Positions 34,577-48,800 of a DNA stretch of 64,000 bases are shown here, piece after piece (positions within the stretch are counted from its first letter, which is position 1; each line of letters begins with the position of its first letter). The DNA lies in NCBI GenBank assembly GCA_040954595.2, contig CM082597.2, positions 1,426,001 to 1,490,000 of the forward strand, in the 5' to 3' direction. A program made the position numbers and the translations under genes. Source of the DNA: Balanoglossus misakiensis. Its lineage: Eukaryota; Hemichordata. The notes below the pieces were generated by a model. The model saw nothing but the letters and a program-made list of their open reading frames with translations. It was not told the DNA's origin and searched no databases.

Positions 34577-35483
34577 AGGAAGAGTGTCGTTTGAACTGCA
34601 CATGTGCGAGTTGTCTGTATATAAACACAATTTACTGTTTAAGGAGACCCTGCCAACCGACAAATGTCATATTACAGTAAATCAGAGATCTGATAAAACG
34701 TAACGACGCATTGTTTACCATGATGTACTAAAAATGACTTTAAAGCTAGAACCTTGAGTAGTTTTGACTTTAGAGGCTGTAAAACGTAAGAACCCCGATT
34801 TTTGTTAAGAACCTCAGCCAGGTGTGCAAATAGGCAAGTTCCATTAACAATCGTCATTTCGATCTCGCACGCGTGCACACCACGTGTTTGTACCCTCTGC
34901 CCTCGAGCACGATATGAAATTCTCACCCAGGAGCGAAAACTGTCAGCCTCGGAATAGTAACTACTACATTAGTAACTGATGAAGGGCATGTAGCAATTCT
35001 TGTCAAGAAGTTTAATGTAAACTACCCTGGACAGTTGCTTTTAGAGCCGGTAAAATATAGAATGTCACTTCCTGAACTGTTCCATCTGCGGAGATCTGTG
35101 CTCCATCCGGGGACTGCCACAGGTTTCCGATAACACGTGACCCCAAATTGCTGTCCTAGTTTTAATGAACGCACGATAAAGCCGTTAGAGTTAAACGTTT
35201 TCAAATTGTCTTGATATGGCAATCATTTTTTCATAAATCTACGAAATTAAACGCATAATTTCCAGCCTCCAGTGCGCCGGTTGAAGCGATCTGAAAAGCG
35301 GACCGCCTAGGGGTGCCTTGTGTGACGTAGCCACCTGTTGAGCCAATCAGGACGCAGTAGGTGTTTTGATTGTACGTGATTGTCATCAGAGGTTGTGGAT
35401 ACCGAGCGAGGAAACGTCCCGTCCAACGAAGCGAGTTCTCAATTCATTGTAGTGAACATTTCTGTACCTATATCACACGCAAA
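34577..35483. other. intergenic and promoter side of the six-Cys peptide gene
   Basis: No exon recognised. A CCAAT box (35343-35347, GAGCCAATCAGG) lies 137 bases before the next ATG, in a spot suited to a proximal promoter. No clear TATA box was seen. Confidence 0.4.
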
Positions 35484-38431
35484 ATGCTGCTCAGGACTAT
35501 TGTGCTGACACTCATTGTGGCCGCAGTTTTCAGCCTGCAACCATCATGTGCATACCGTGACCATCAGTTCGTAAGTATTTGCATAAAATACCACGTTTCA
35601 TAATCATGTTTCATACCGGTTTGCGTAAAATGCAATTACCTGGATATTAGCCACCCGAAATATTATGAGAATGTACACGTTCGCGTATCTTACTATAGCA
35701 AAAGCTTCTTTTAGATGGTGTAACAATGATTAACGCCCTGATATATACAGTTGATGTACTTCAAGCCATGCTTGCATCAAAAATTCACAATTCATTCTCG
35801 ATTTACTTGTAAATAGCTCTTCCGATTGTCGGTGTTTTATGGTAGATGATTGCTGTTTATTTTTATTCGAGCATTTTCTACGTGCCACGTGCAGGTTTGG
35901 AGGACTATGATTTCTCTGAAAATTTGTCTCCGAGGCGCGTACTACCTTAAAATCAAGACCCACCCTTTCTGAAAATAGAGAGAAACCGTGATTACAAATC
36001 GTATTTGTTATCGAGTCGGCATATTTGTGTTAATGACATGTTTTATCAGTACTAATCAATGTCGAAGGTTTGTTCACTTTGAAAACGTTATTAAATAAAC
36101 GGACGCCCATTTCACAGTCCCTGTATACCCTAGGGAACAATAGTCCGAGCTTTAAGACTATCTATGAATAATAATGACCCCAGTGAAAACACTGTACAGT
36201 AAGAGGTATTTTCAGACTGAAGAAGATATCAAATTCGCCATTAAAATCAATTTCGCTTGTCATCAAAATGTTTAACTAAATCGAGATTTATGGTGGCGCT
36301 CTAAGGCGATTGTTAGTCATGATAAGCACATTAGGCCATTGGCAGATACAATCATTGTTATACGGCAATGACGAAGTGTTCAATTGTAAAGATCATTGTC
36401 AGGAACTTCCAAACAGAAATGAGTGGCTGTAAATTACAAAGATTTCTTCCATACTGATGACTGCAGCTGGTTGAGATTAATTTACATGGAAAAATCGTTA
36501 TGTGAGTGTGAATTGGTGATTTTGGATGGAATTTCTGGGATGCTCACAGCCCCTATTTCCAACGTCAAATTGATGTCATTCACCTCGACTTGAATGTATA
36601 TACATGTAGATACCGTGGTACAAGCCAATTGATATTTAGCATCTAACAAAGTTAGTGAGTCACGAGGCGAATAGAAATAAGACTTGCTTTAAAGATGAAT
36701 TAAACGCAAGTTGGTCGCCTATTCTTACGGCTATGCCTTTCAGAGAAAAAGTACCCTAAATTGATATCAATCCTTCGAAGTTCTGATAATGACTTTACTT
36801 TCTCGCAGCACGTCACTTCATTTGGCATCCCGGCAATGGATTCTTTTCTCCCGCAGATATGATCCTTCCGCATTTCGCTAAGTTAATTTGCTGACAATTT
36901 CCCTTCTTTTATACGTGTGCGCGACGTTGATTTTGTTCGAAACAGTCTTCGTAAACACTGCACCTACTGTCGGATGTTATTTGTTAAGGCTGGTTGACGT
37001 AGTCCTGGTCAGGCGATCTATTTTCTTTAGACACCCAGTGCATGTCAACTCAATTTTATAACAAATCAGTGAAGTCCAAACTTGTAATAGAAGGACTGTG
37101 CTTGTGCCTACGTTAATGTCATTAAACAGAATGGGATGATTAGAATTACCGTCGTCATGGAGACATGGCCGCGAATTATCAACACTGTTCAAAACATCCA
37201 GTAGGTTGTGCCTTTTCGGATTACATCACATACTCAACTAATGTTCAGATGGTGTCTAATTGTGTTCGAAACATCAATCGCTAAATTCTGCATCGTTTGG
37301 ACTTGAAGAGAAAAAAGCGGCCATTCTTTCTCATTTTGTCTGCTCCGACATCCAATCCACATTTCCGTTCTGTATCAAACCTTTCGCGGCCGCATTTCCC
37401 GCGGAAAGACACTTTCCACTGGCTCATGAAATTCGTCGCTACGAGCGGTAATTGTCTAACTTGATTAGAGGCCAACACAAACGGGGACTGCCACCTCTTT
37501 TGTTCTACATCCGGGTCTCGTCAATCTTGTCCTATGCATGTGTCAATACTGTGGGTGCGCACATGCATATGTAAATAAGAAAAGTGTGAAATTCTTCAAA
37601 GACAAAATGAATCGCGAAGTGGCCAATACTTATCCCCACGCAAAGTGTCCGTTTACGCGTGCGCACACACCCCTTTGTATGTATCGCTACACTGTGTGCT
37701 CTTTGTCTCAGCCCATACTCTACCGGAGGGTCAAGGGTCAATCATCCGCAAATTTGCATTTCCGATAGATGGCTATGACGTGATTTCTTTGTGTCATTTA
37801 CAGTGCGACGTTGACGATTCATGCTTGGGACGAATAAGAGGTTTTGGCGCACGCCCCGTACAGATCTGTGCCTGTCCACCATGGGCCAGCAAATGTACAT
37901 TCGAGTACACCAGGAAAAGATTCTTATGCAGAGACCCAATAACTGGTAAGTACATTCTCACTTTGGCGTTTCGTCAGGTAACCAGACTGGCCATGTCGCT
38001 GTCGATTTTGTAGCTTCAATAATATAGGGGACACACTGCTTTTCTGGCCAGACCTGAGCCCGTGTAAGGATAAACACCTCTCCGCAACCCATTGTCTATG
38101 GGGCCGAGCCTCTGTGTGTGGACGCAAGCGACTCAAAGAATTAATGCTCTGTGTTTACAGTAGGCAAATAGTGTCTCAAATTTTTCCCTGTCTGAACCAT
38201 TTATATCTCCACACCAGAAAAATAATAGGCGAGTGTCGTACCGTCTGCGGCTGCGTGTATGGTTCCCGTACGACACAGTTGTTAGCAAGTCAGAATAGGT
38301 GCAAAGTGAATCTGATACAGTGTACACCATTGCAAACAGGTTTTGACGCTCCAATTTAATATTGTTTCCTGGTTCTCTTCTCAGAAGATGGTCTTACAGA
38401 GGCTGGATTGTACGCACGAGGTAGAAAATAG
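35484..38431 (+). CDS. small secreted six-cysteine peptide, family not recognised
   Basis: Three exons: 35484-35570, 37804-37945, 38385-38431; 276 nt, 91 residues, with in-phase joins and good sites (TTC-GTAAGT, TTACAG, CTG-GTAAGT, TCTCAG). Exon 1 is a strong signal peptide (MLLRTIVLTLIVAAVFS) ending near CAY. The mature part has six cysteines at 30, 36, 51, 53, 60 and 71, spaced C-x5-C-x14-C-x1-C-x6-C-x10-C, implying three disulfides. The short exon 3 encodes an acidic-to-basic tail ending LYARGRK; Gly followed by Arg-Lys at the terminus is what a C-terminal amidation site looks like. It could be a peptide hormone, an antimicrobial peptide or an inhibitor; I recognise no family. Introns are 2.2 and 0.4 kb with nothing notable inside. 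Confidence 0.65.
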
Positions 38432-39198
38432 GAGAGGACAACTTACCTACCTACTTAAAAAGAAGTGAGAACCTTTTTCCAGAAACATATCACAACTTTA
38501 GAGAATTGAGGAACATTTTGCATAAATGTGACATATACAGAACACGCTGGATTTCCTGTACGTATTGACCTTTGATAGCCGTTTGAAATCGCGGGGTTGG
38601 GTACTATTATGTTCAATGTCATATCAGGTCTGATCCAAATATTGTAATGAGAAAATCCTCTGAATTTCTTGGATGGGTTACAAGTGGCTGTTGTTGCTCT
38701 TACAATTTTCTGCTATCATTTAGATTTCTCACAATATGAACACACTGTTGACCTTTGACAGTTTATATTCCTGAATGTCGTTTAAAACTTGAGCTAAATT
38801 TTTTTGCAATGGATAATATCCCGAATTACATAAGATTTATGAGATGCACAAAAATTCTCTAAGTCAAGAATTTGTCATTTTTTGTAGTCTGTATGAGTTT
38901 GAATCCATGTTTATGACATTAAATGCCATAATGGCCAAAATACACAATGTCAAAAATTTGTCATTTTTGAAAAAAAATAACTCTTCTAAGAAAGGAAGCT
39001 TCAGCCTCTACATTGTTTATCATTCCTTTATTTCATACAAATATCACACATAATCAGTTATTACAGTTCCATTTATTTCGTTTAAATGTAACAAGTTCAT
39101 CCCAAACAACCAGAAAATGAGTATTTTAGAGTTGTAAGACAATTCTATAGATTGTTATGAACATAAGTACTACGTTACAATGTTGTAAAGCCATGTAT
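38432..39198. other. intergenic, converging 3' ends
   Basis: AT-rich region between the stop codons of the peptide gene (plus) and the sulfotransferase gene (minus). A minus-strand AATAAA (TTTATT at 39072-39077) is the likely poly(A) signal of the sulfotransferase, 122 bases past its stop. Confidence 0.5.
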
Positions 39199-40920
<1,722 letters not shown>

Positions 40921-41236
40921 AGCGAACTTGGAATCTGGTTACCTTCCGAGTGTATATCAAACACTGACAAGAGTGAATCAACGCGGCAAATATGTTATGT
41001 ACATACAGTTCACATCTGTTACCGCTTACGGTTGAGTGAATATGCAAAGAATTACACCGGCAGATTGTATGCAATATAACACACTATTATATATCTGGCA
41101 CCGAGAACAATAGAATTTAGCGTGCACTAAAAAAAGCCGAACGGAACGGTACGCCTTCAGTTTCAAGGGGCCCCAACTCACCTGGTCATTTAAAAAAAAG
41201 ATCATGATGTATAACTTTCTGAATTTTGATATTTTG
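40921..41236. other. flank between the sulfotransferase gene and the satellite
   Basis: Upstream side of the sulfotransferase gene. The last 20 bases (about 41217-41236) are a diverged inverted copy of part of the satellite monomer; see the edge inverted repeat. Confidence 0.4.
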
Positions 41237-41289
41237 GGCCTTTTTGAACATTTTTAATGTATAACCCATGAAAAATGTTCAAAAAGGCC
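41237..41289. repeat. perfect 19-bp inverted repeat at the satellite edge
   Basis: The left arm GGCCTTTTTGAACATTTTT (41237-41255) is the exact reverse complement of the right arm AAAAATGTTCAAAAAGGCC (41271-41289), separated by a 15-base loop. The right arm is part of the first full monomer, so a monomer fragment lies in opposite orientation just outside the array. Confidence 0.9.
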
Positions 41290-42133
41290 GAAAATCTCGA
41301 AATCCGGCAAGTCGAAAATTCGCGGTTTTTCGACAAAAACCATGATGGTTAACCCATGAAAAATGTTCAAAAAGGCCGAAAATCTCGAAATCCGGCAAGT
41401 CGAAAATTCGCGGTTTTTCGACAAAAACCATGATGGTTAACCCATGAAAAATGTTCAAATCGGCCGAAAATCTCGAAATTCGGCAACTCGAAAATTCGCG
41501 GTTTTTCGACAAAAACCATGATGGTTAACCCATGAAAAATGTTCAAATCGGCCGAAAATCTCGAAATTCGGCAACTCGAAAATTCGCGGTTTTTCGACAA
41601 AAACCATGATGGTTAACCCATGAAAAATGTTCAAATCGGCCGAAAATCTCGAAATTCGGCAACTCGAAAATTCGCGGTTTTTCGACAAAAACCATGATGG
41701 TTAACCCATGAAAAATGTTCAAATCGGCCGAAAATCTCGAAATTCGGCAACTCGAAAATTCGCGGTTTTTCGACAAAAACCATGATGGTTAACCCATGAA
41801 AAATGTTCAAATCGGCCGAAAATCTCGAAATTCGGCAACTCGAAAATTCGCGGTTTTTCGACAAAAACCATGATGGTTAACCCATGAAAAATGTTCAAAT
41901 CGGCCGAAAATCTCGAAATTCGGCAACTCGAAAATTCGCGGTTTTTCGACAAAAACCATGATGGTTAACCCATGAAAAATGTTCAAATCGGCCGAAAATC
42001 TCGAAATTCGGCAACTCGAAAATTCGCGGTTTTTCGACAAAAACCATGATGGTTAACCCATGAAAAATGTTCAAATCGGCCGAAAATCTCGAAATTCGGC
42101 AACTCGAAAATTCGCGGTTTTTCGACAAAAACC

Positions 42134-42838
42134 ATGATGGTTAACCCATGAAAAATGTTCAAATCGGCCGAAAATCTCGAAATTCGGCAACTAGAAAATT
42201 CGCGGTTTTTCGACAAAAACAATGATGGTTAACCCATGAAAAATGTTCAAATCGGCCGAAAATCTCGAAATTCGGCAACTCGAAAATTCGCGGTTTTTCG
42301 ACAGAAACCATGATGGTTAACCCATGAAAAATGTTCAAATCGGCCGAAAATCTCGAAATTCGGCAACTCGAAAATTCGCGGTTTTTCGACAAAAACCATG
42401 ATGGTTAACCCATGAAAAATGTTCAAATCGGCCGAAAATCTCGAAATTCGGCAACTCGAAAATTCGCGGTTTTTCGACAAAAACCATGATGGTTAACCCA
42501 TGAAAAATGTTCAAATCGGCCGAAAATCTCGAAATTCGGCAACTCGAAAATTCGCGGTTTTTCGACAAAAACCATGATGGTTAACCCATGAAAAATGTTC
42601 AAATCGGCCGAAAATCTCGAAATTCGGCAACTCGAAAATTCGCGGTTTTTCGACAAAAACCATGATGGTTAACCCATGAAAAATGTTCAAATCGGCCGAA
42701 AATCTCGAAATTCGGCAACTCGAAAATTCGCGGTTTTTCGACAAAAACAATGATGGTTAACCCATGAAAAATGTTCAAATCGGCCGAAAATCTCGAAATT
42801 CGGCAACTCGAAAATTCGCGGTTTTTCGACAGAAACCA
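42134..42838. repeat. six-unit (528-bp) higher-order repeat within the satellite
   Basis: Two private variants recur 528 bases apart: CAATGATGG in place of CCATGATGG (42220 and 42748) and GACAGAAACC in place of GACAAAAACC (about 42301 and 42829). They always occur in neighbouring units, so a six-unit block was duplicated. Confidence 0.75.
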
Positions 42839-45800
42839 TGATGGTTAACCCATGAAAAATGTTCAAATCGGCCGAAAATCTCGAAATTCGGCAACTCGAA
42901 AATTCGCGGTTTTTCGACAAAAACCATGATGGTTAACCCATGAAAAATGTTCAAATCGGCCGAAAATCTCGAAATTCGGCAACTCGAAAATTCGCGGTTT
43001 TTCGACAAAAACCATGATGGTTAACCCATGAAAAATGTTCAAATCGGCCGAAAATCTCGAAATTCGGCAACTCGAAAATTCGCGGTTTTTCGACAAAAAC
43101 CATGATGGTTAACCCATGAAAAATGTTCAAATCGGCCGAAAATCTCGAAATTCGGCAACTCGAAAATTCGCGGTTTTTCGACAAAAACCATGATGGTTAA
43201 CCCATGAAAAATGTTCAAATCGGCCGAAAATCTCGAAATTCGGCAACTCGAAAATTCGCGGTTTTTCGACAAAAACCATGATGGTTAACCCATGAAAAAT
43301 GTTCAAATCGGCCGAAAATCTCGAAATTCGGCAACTCGAAAATTCGCGGTTTTTCGACAAAAACCATGATGGTTAACCCATGAAAAATGTTCAAATCGGC
43401 CGAAAATCTCGAAATTCGGCAACTCGAAAATTCGCGGTTTTTCGACAAAAACCATGATGGTTAACCCATGAAAAATGTTCAAATCGGCCGAAAATCTCGA
43501 AATTCGGCAACTCGAAAATTCGCGGTTTTTCGACAAAAACCATGATGGTTAACCCATGAAAAATGTTCAAATCGGCCGAAAATCTCGAAATTCGGCAACT
43601 CGAAAATTCGCGGTTTTTCGACAAAAACCATGATGGTTAACCCATGAAAAATGTTCAAATCGGCCGAAAATCTCGAAATTCGGCAACTCGAAAATTCGCG
43701 GTTTTTCGACAAAAACCATGATGGTTAACCCATGAAAAATGTTCAAATCGGCCGAAAATCTCGAAATTCGGCAACTCGAAAATTCGCGGTTTTTCGACAA
43801 AAACCATGATGGTTAACCCATGAAAAATGTTCAAATCGGCCGAAAATCTCGAAATTCGGCAACTCGAAAAATCGCGGTTTTTCGACAAAAACCATGATGG
43901 TTAACCCATGAAAAATGTTCAAATCGGCCGAAAATCTCGAAATTCGGCAACTCGAAAAATCGCGGTTTTTCGACAAAAACCATGATGGTTAACCCATGAA
44001 AAATGTTCAAATCGGCCGAAAATCTCGAAATTCGGCAACTCGAAAATTCGCGGTTTTTCGACAAAAACCATGATGGTTAACCCATGAAAAATGTTCAAAT
44101 CGGCCGAAAATCTCGAAATTCGGCAACTCGAAAATTCGCGGTTTTTCGACAAAAACCATGATGGTTAACCCATGAAAAATGTTCAAATCGGCCGAAAATC
44201 TCGAAATTCGGCAACTCGAAAATTCGCGGTTTTTCGACAAAAACCATGATGGTTAACCCATGAAAAATGTTCAAATCGGCCGAAAATCTCGAAATTCGGC
44301 AACTCGAAAATTCGCGGTTTTTCGACAAAAACCATGATGGTTAACCCATGAAAAATGTTCAAATCGGCCGAAAATCTCGAAATTCGGCAACTCGAAAATT
44401 CGCGGTTTTTCGACAAAAACCATGATGGTTAACCCATGAAAAATGTTCAAATCGGCCGAAAATCTCGAAATTCGGCAACTCGAAAATTCGCGGTTTTTCG
44501 ACAAAAACCATGATGGTTAACCCATGAAAAATGTTCAAATCGGCCGAAAATCTCGAAATTCGGCAACTCGAAAATTCGCGGTTTTTCGACAAAAACCATG
44601 ATGGTTAACCCATGAAAAATGTTCAAATCGGCCGAAAATCTCGAAATTCGGCAACTCGAAAAATCGCGGTTTTTCGACAAAAACCATGATGGTTAACCCA
44701 TGAAAAATGTTCAAATCGGCCGAAAATCTCGAAATTCGGCAACTCGAAAAATCGCGGTTTTTCGACAAAAACCATGATGGTTAACCCATGAAAAATGTTC
44801 AAATCGGCCGAAAATCTCGAAATTCGGCAACTCGAAAATTCGCGGTTTTTCGACAAAAACCATGATGGTTAACCCATGAAAAATGTTCAAATCGGCCGAA
44901 AATCTCGAAATTCGGCAACTCGAAAATTCGCGGTTTTTCGACAAAAACCATGATGGTTAACCCATGAAAAATGTTCAAATCGGCCGAAAATCTCGAAATT
45001 CGGCAACTCGAAAATTCGCGGTTTTTCGACAGAAACCATGATGGTTAACCCATGAAAAATGTTCAAATCGGCCGAAAATCTCGAAATTCGGCAACTCGAA
45101 AATTCGCGGTTTTTCGACAGAAACCATGATGGTTAACCCATGAAAAATGTTCAAATCGGCCGAAAATCTCGAAATTCGGCAACTCGAAAATTCGCGGTTT
45201 TTCGACAAAAACCATGATGGTTAACCCATGAAAAATGTTCAAATCGGCCGAAAATCTCGAAATTCGGCAACTCGAAAATTCGCGGTTTTTCGACAAAAAC
45301 CATGATGGTTAACCCATGAAAAATGTTCAAATCGGCCGAAAATCTCGAAATTCGGCTACTCGAAAATTCGCGGTTTTTCGACAAAAACCATGATGGTTAA
45401 CCCATGAAAAATGTTCAAATCGGCCGAAAATCTCGAAATTCGGCAACTCGAAAATTCGCGGTTTTTCGACAAAAACCATGATGGTTAACCCATGAAAAAT
45501 GTTCAAATCGGCCGAAAATCTCGAAATTCGGCAACTCGAAAATTCGCGGTTTTTCGACAAAAACCATGATGGTTAACCCATGAAAAATGTTCAAATCGGC
45601 CGAAAATCTCGAAATTCGGCAACTCGAAAATTCGCGGTTTTTCGACAAAAACCATGATGGTTAACCCATGAAAAATGTTCAAATCGGCCGAAAATCTCGA
45701 AATTCGGCAACTCGAAAATTCGCGGTTTTTCGACAAAAACCATGATGGTTAACCCATGAAAAATGTTCAAATCGGCCGAAAATCTCGAAATTCGGCAACT

Positions 45801-48800
45801 CGAAAATTTGCGGTTTTTCGACAAAAACCATGATGGTTAACCCATGAAAAATGTTCAAATCGGCCGAAAATCTCGAAATTCGGCAACTCGAAAATTCGCG
45901 GTTTTTCGACAAAAACCATGATGGTTAACCCATGAAAAATGTTCAAATCGGCCGAAAATCTCGAAATTCGGCAACTCGAAAATTCGCGGTTTTTCGACAA
46001 AAACCATGATGGTTAACCCATGAAAAATGTTCAAATCGGCCGAAAATCTCGAAATTCGGCAACTCGAAAATTCGCGGTTTTTCGACAAAAACCATGATGG
46101 TTAACCCATGAAAAATGTTCAAATCGGCCGAAAATCTCGAAATTCGGCAACTCGAAAATTCGCGGTTTTTCGACAAAAACCATGATGGTTAACCCATGAA
46201 AAATGTTCAAATCGGCCGAAAATCTCGAAATTCGGCAACTCGAAAATTTGCGGTTTTTCGACAAAAACCATGATGGTTAACCCATGAAAAATGTTCAAAT
46301 CGGCCGAAAATCTCGAAATTCGGCAACTCGAAAATTCGCGGTTTTTCGACAAAAACCATGATGGTTAACCCATGAAAAATGTTCAAATCGGCCGAAAATC
46401 TCGAAATTCGGCAACTCGAAAATTCGCGGTTTTTCGACAAAAACCATGATGGTTAACCCATGAAAAATGTTCAAATCGGCCGAAAATCTCGAAATTCGGC
46501 AACTCGAAAATTTGCGGTTTTTCGACAAAAACCATGATGGTTAACCCATGAAAAATGTTCAAATCGGCCGAAAATCTCGAAATTCGGCAACTCGAAAATT
46601 CGCGGTTTTTCGACAAAAACCATGATGGTTAACCCATGAAAAATGTTCAAATCGGCCGAAAATCTCGAAATTCGGCAACTCGAAAATTCGCGGTTTTTCG
46701 ACAAAAACCATGATGGTTAACCCATGAAAAATGTTCAAATCGGCCGAAAATCTCGAAATTCGGCAACTCGAAAATTCGCGGTTTTTCGACAAAAACCATG
46801 ATGGTTAACCCATGAAAAATGTTCAAATCGGCCGAAAATCTCGAAATTCGGCAACTCGAAAATTCGCGGTTTTTCGACAAAAACCATGATGGTTAACCCA
46901 TGAAAAATGTTCAAATCGGCCGAAAATCTCGAAATTCGGCAACTCGAAAATTCGCGGTTTTTCGACAAAAACCATGATGGTTAACCCATGAAAAATGTTC
47001 AAATCGGCCGAAAATCTCGAAATTCGGCAACTCGAAAATTCGCGGTTTTTCGACAAAAACCATGATGGTTAACCCATGAAAAATGTTCAAATCGGCCGAA
47101 AATCTCGAAATTCGGCAACTCGAAAATTCGCGGTTTTTCGACAAAAACCATGATGGTTAACCCATGAAAAATATTCAAATCGGCCGAAAATCTCGAAATT
47201 CGGCAACTCGAAAATTCGCGGTTTTTCGACAAAAACCATGATGGTTAACCCATGAAAAATGTTCAAATCGGCCGAAAATCTCGAAATTCGGCAACTCGAA
47301 AATTCGCGGTTTTTCGACAAAAACCATGATGGTTAACCCATGAAAAATGTTCAAATCGGCCGAAAATCTCCAAATTCGGCAACTCGAAAAATCGCGGTTT
47401 TTCGACAAAAACCATGATGGTTAACCCATGAAAAATGTTCAAATCGGCCGAAAATCTCGAAATTCGGCAACTCGAAAAATCGCGGTTTTTCGACAAAAAC
47501 CATGATGGTTAACCCATGAAAAATGTTCAAATCGGCCGAAAATCTCGAAATTCGGCAACTCGAAAATTCGCGGTTTTTCGACAAAAACCATGATGGTTAA
47601 CCCATGAAAAATGTTCAAATCGGCCGAAAATCTCGAAATTCGGCAACTCGAAAATTCGCGGTTTTTCGACAAAAACCATGATGGTTAACCCATGAAAAAT
47701 GTTCAAATCGGCCGAAAATCTCGAAATTCGGCAACTCGAAAAATCGCGGTTTTTCGACAAAAACCATGATGGTTAACCCATGAAAAATGTTCAAATCGGC
47801 CGAAAATCTCGAAATTCGGCAACTCGAAAAATCGCGGTTTTTCGACAAAAACCATGATGGTTAACCCATGAAAAATGTTCAAATCGGCCGAAAATCTCGA
47901 AATTCGGCAACTCGAAAATTCGCGGTTTTTCGACAAAAACCATGATGGTTAACCCATGAAAAATGTTCAAATCGGCCGAAAATCTCGAAATTCGGCAACT
48001 CGAAAATTCGCGGTTTTTCGACAAAAACCATGATGGTTAACCCATGAAAAATATTCAAATCGGCCGAAAATCTCGAAATTCGGCAACTCGAAAATTCGCG
48101 GTTTTTCGACAAAAACCATGATGGTTAACCCATGAAAAATGTTCAAATCGGCCGAAAATCTCGAAATTCGGCAACTCGAAAAATCGCGGTTTTTCGACAA
48201 AAACCATGATGGTTAACCCATGAAAAATGTTCAAATCGGCCGAAAATCTCGAAATTCGGCAACTCGAAAAATCGCGGTTTTTCGACAAAAACCATGATGG
48301 TTAACCCATGAAAAATGTTCAAATCGGCCGAAAATCTCGAAATTCGGCAACTCGAAAATTCGCGGTTTTTCGACAAAAACCATGATGGTTAACCCATGAA
48401 AAATGTTCAAATCGGCCGAAAATCTCGAAATTCGGCAACTCGAAAATTCGCGGTTTTTCGACAAAAACCATGATGGTTAACCCATGAAAAATGTTCAAAT
48501 CGGCCGAAAATCTCGAAATTCGGCAACTCGAAAATTCGCGGTTTTTCGACAAAAACCATGATGGTTAACCCATGAAAAATGTTCAAATCGGCCGAAAATC
48601 TCGAAATTCGGCAACTCGAAAATTCGCGGTTTTTCGACAAAAACCATGATGGTTAACCCATGAAAAATGTTCAAATCGGCCGAAAATCTCGAAATTCGGC
48701 AACTCGAAAATTCGCGGTTTTTCGACAAAAACCATGATGGTTAACCCATGAAAAATGTTCAAATCGGCCGAAAATCTCGAAATTCGGCAACTCGAAAATT

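Noticed and set aside
37532-38013. Alternative open frames around exon 2 of the six-Cys peptide
   Set aside because: They overlap the supported exon in other frames or run through its donor; only the C-x5-C frame joins the signal peptide and the final exon in phase.
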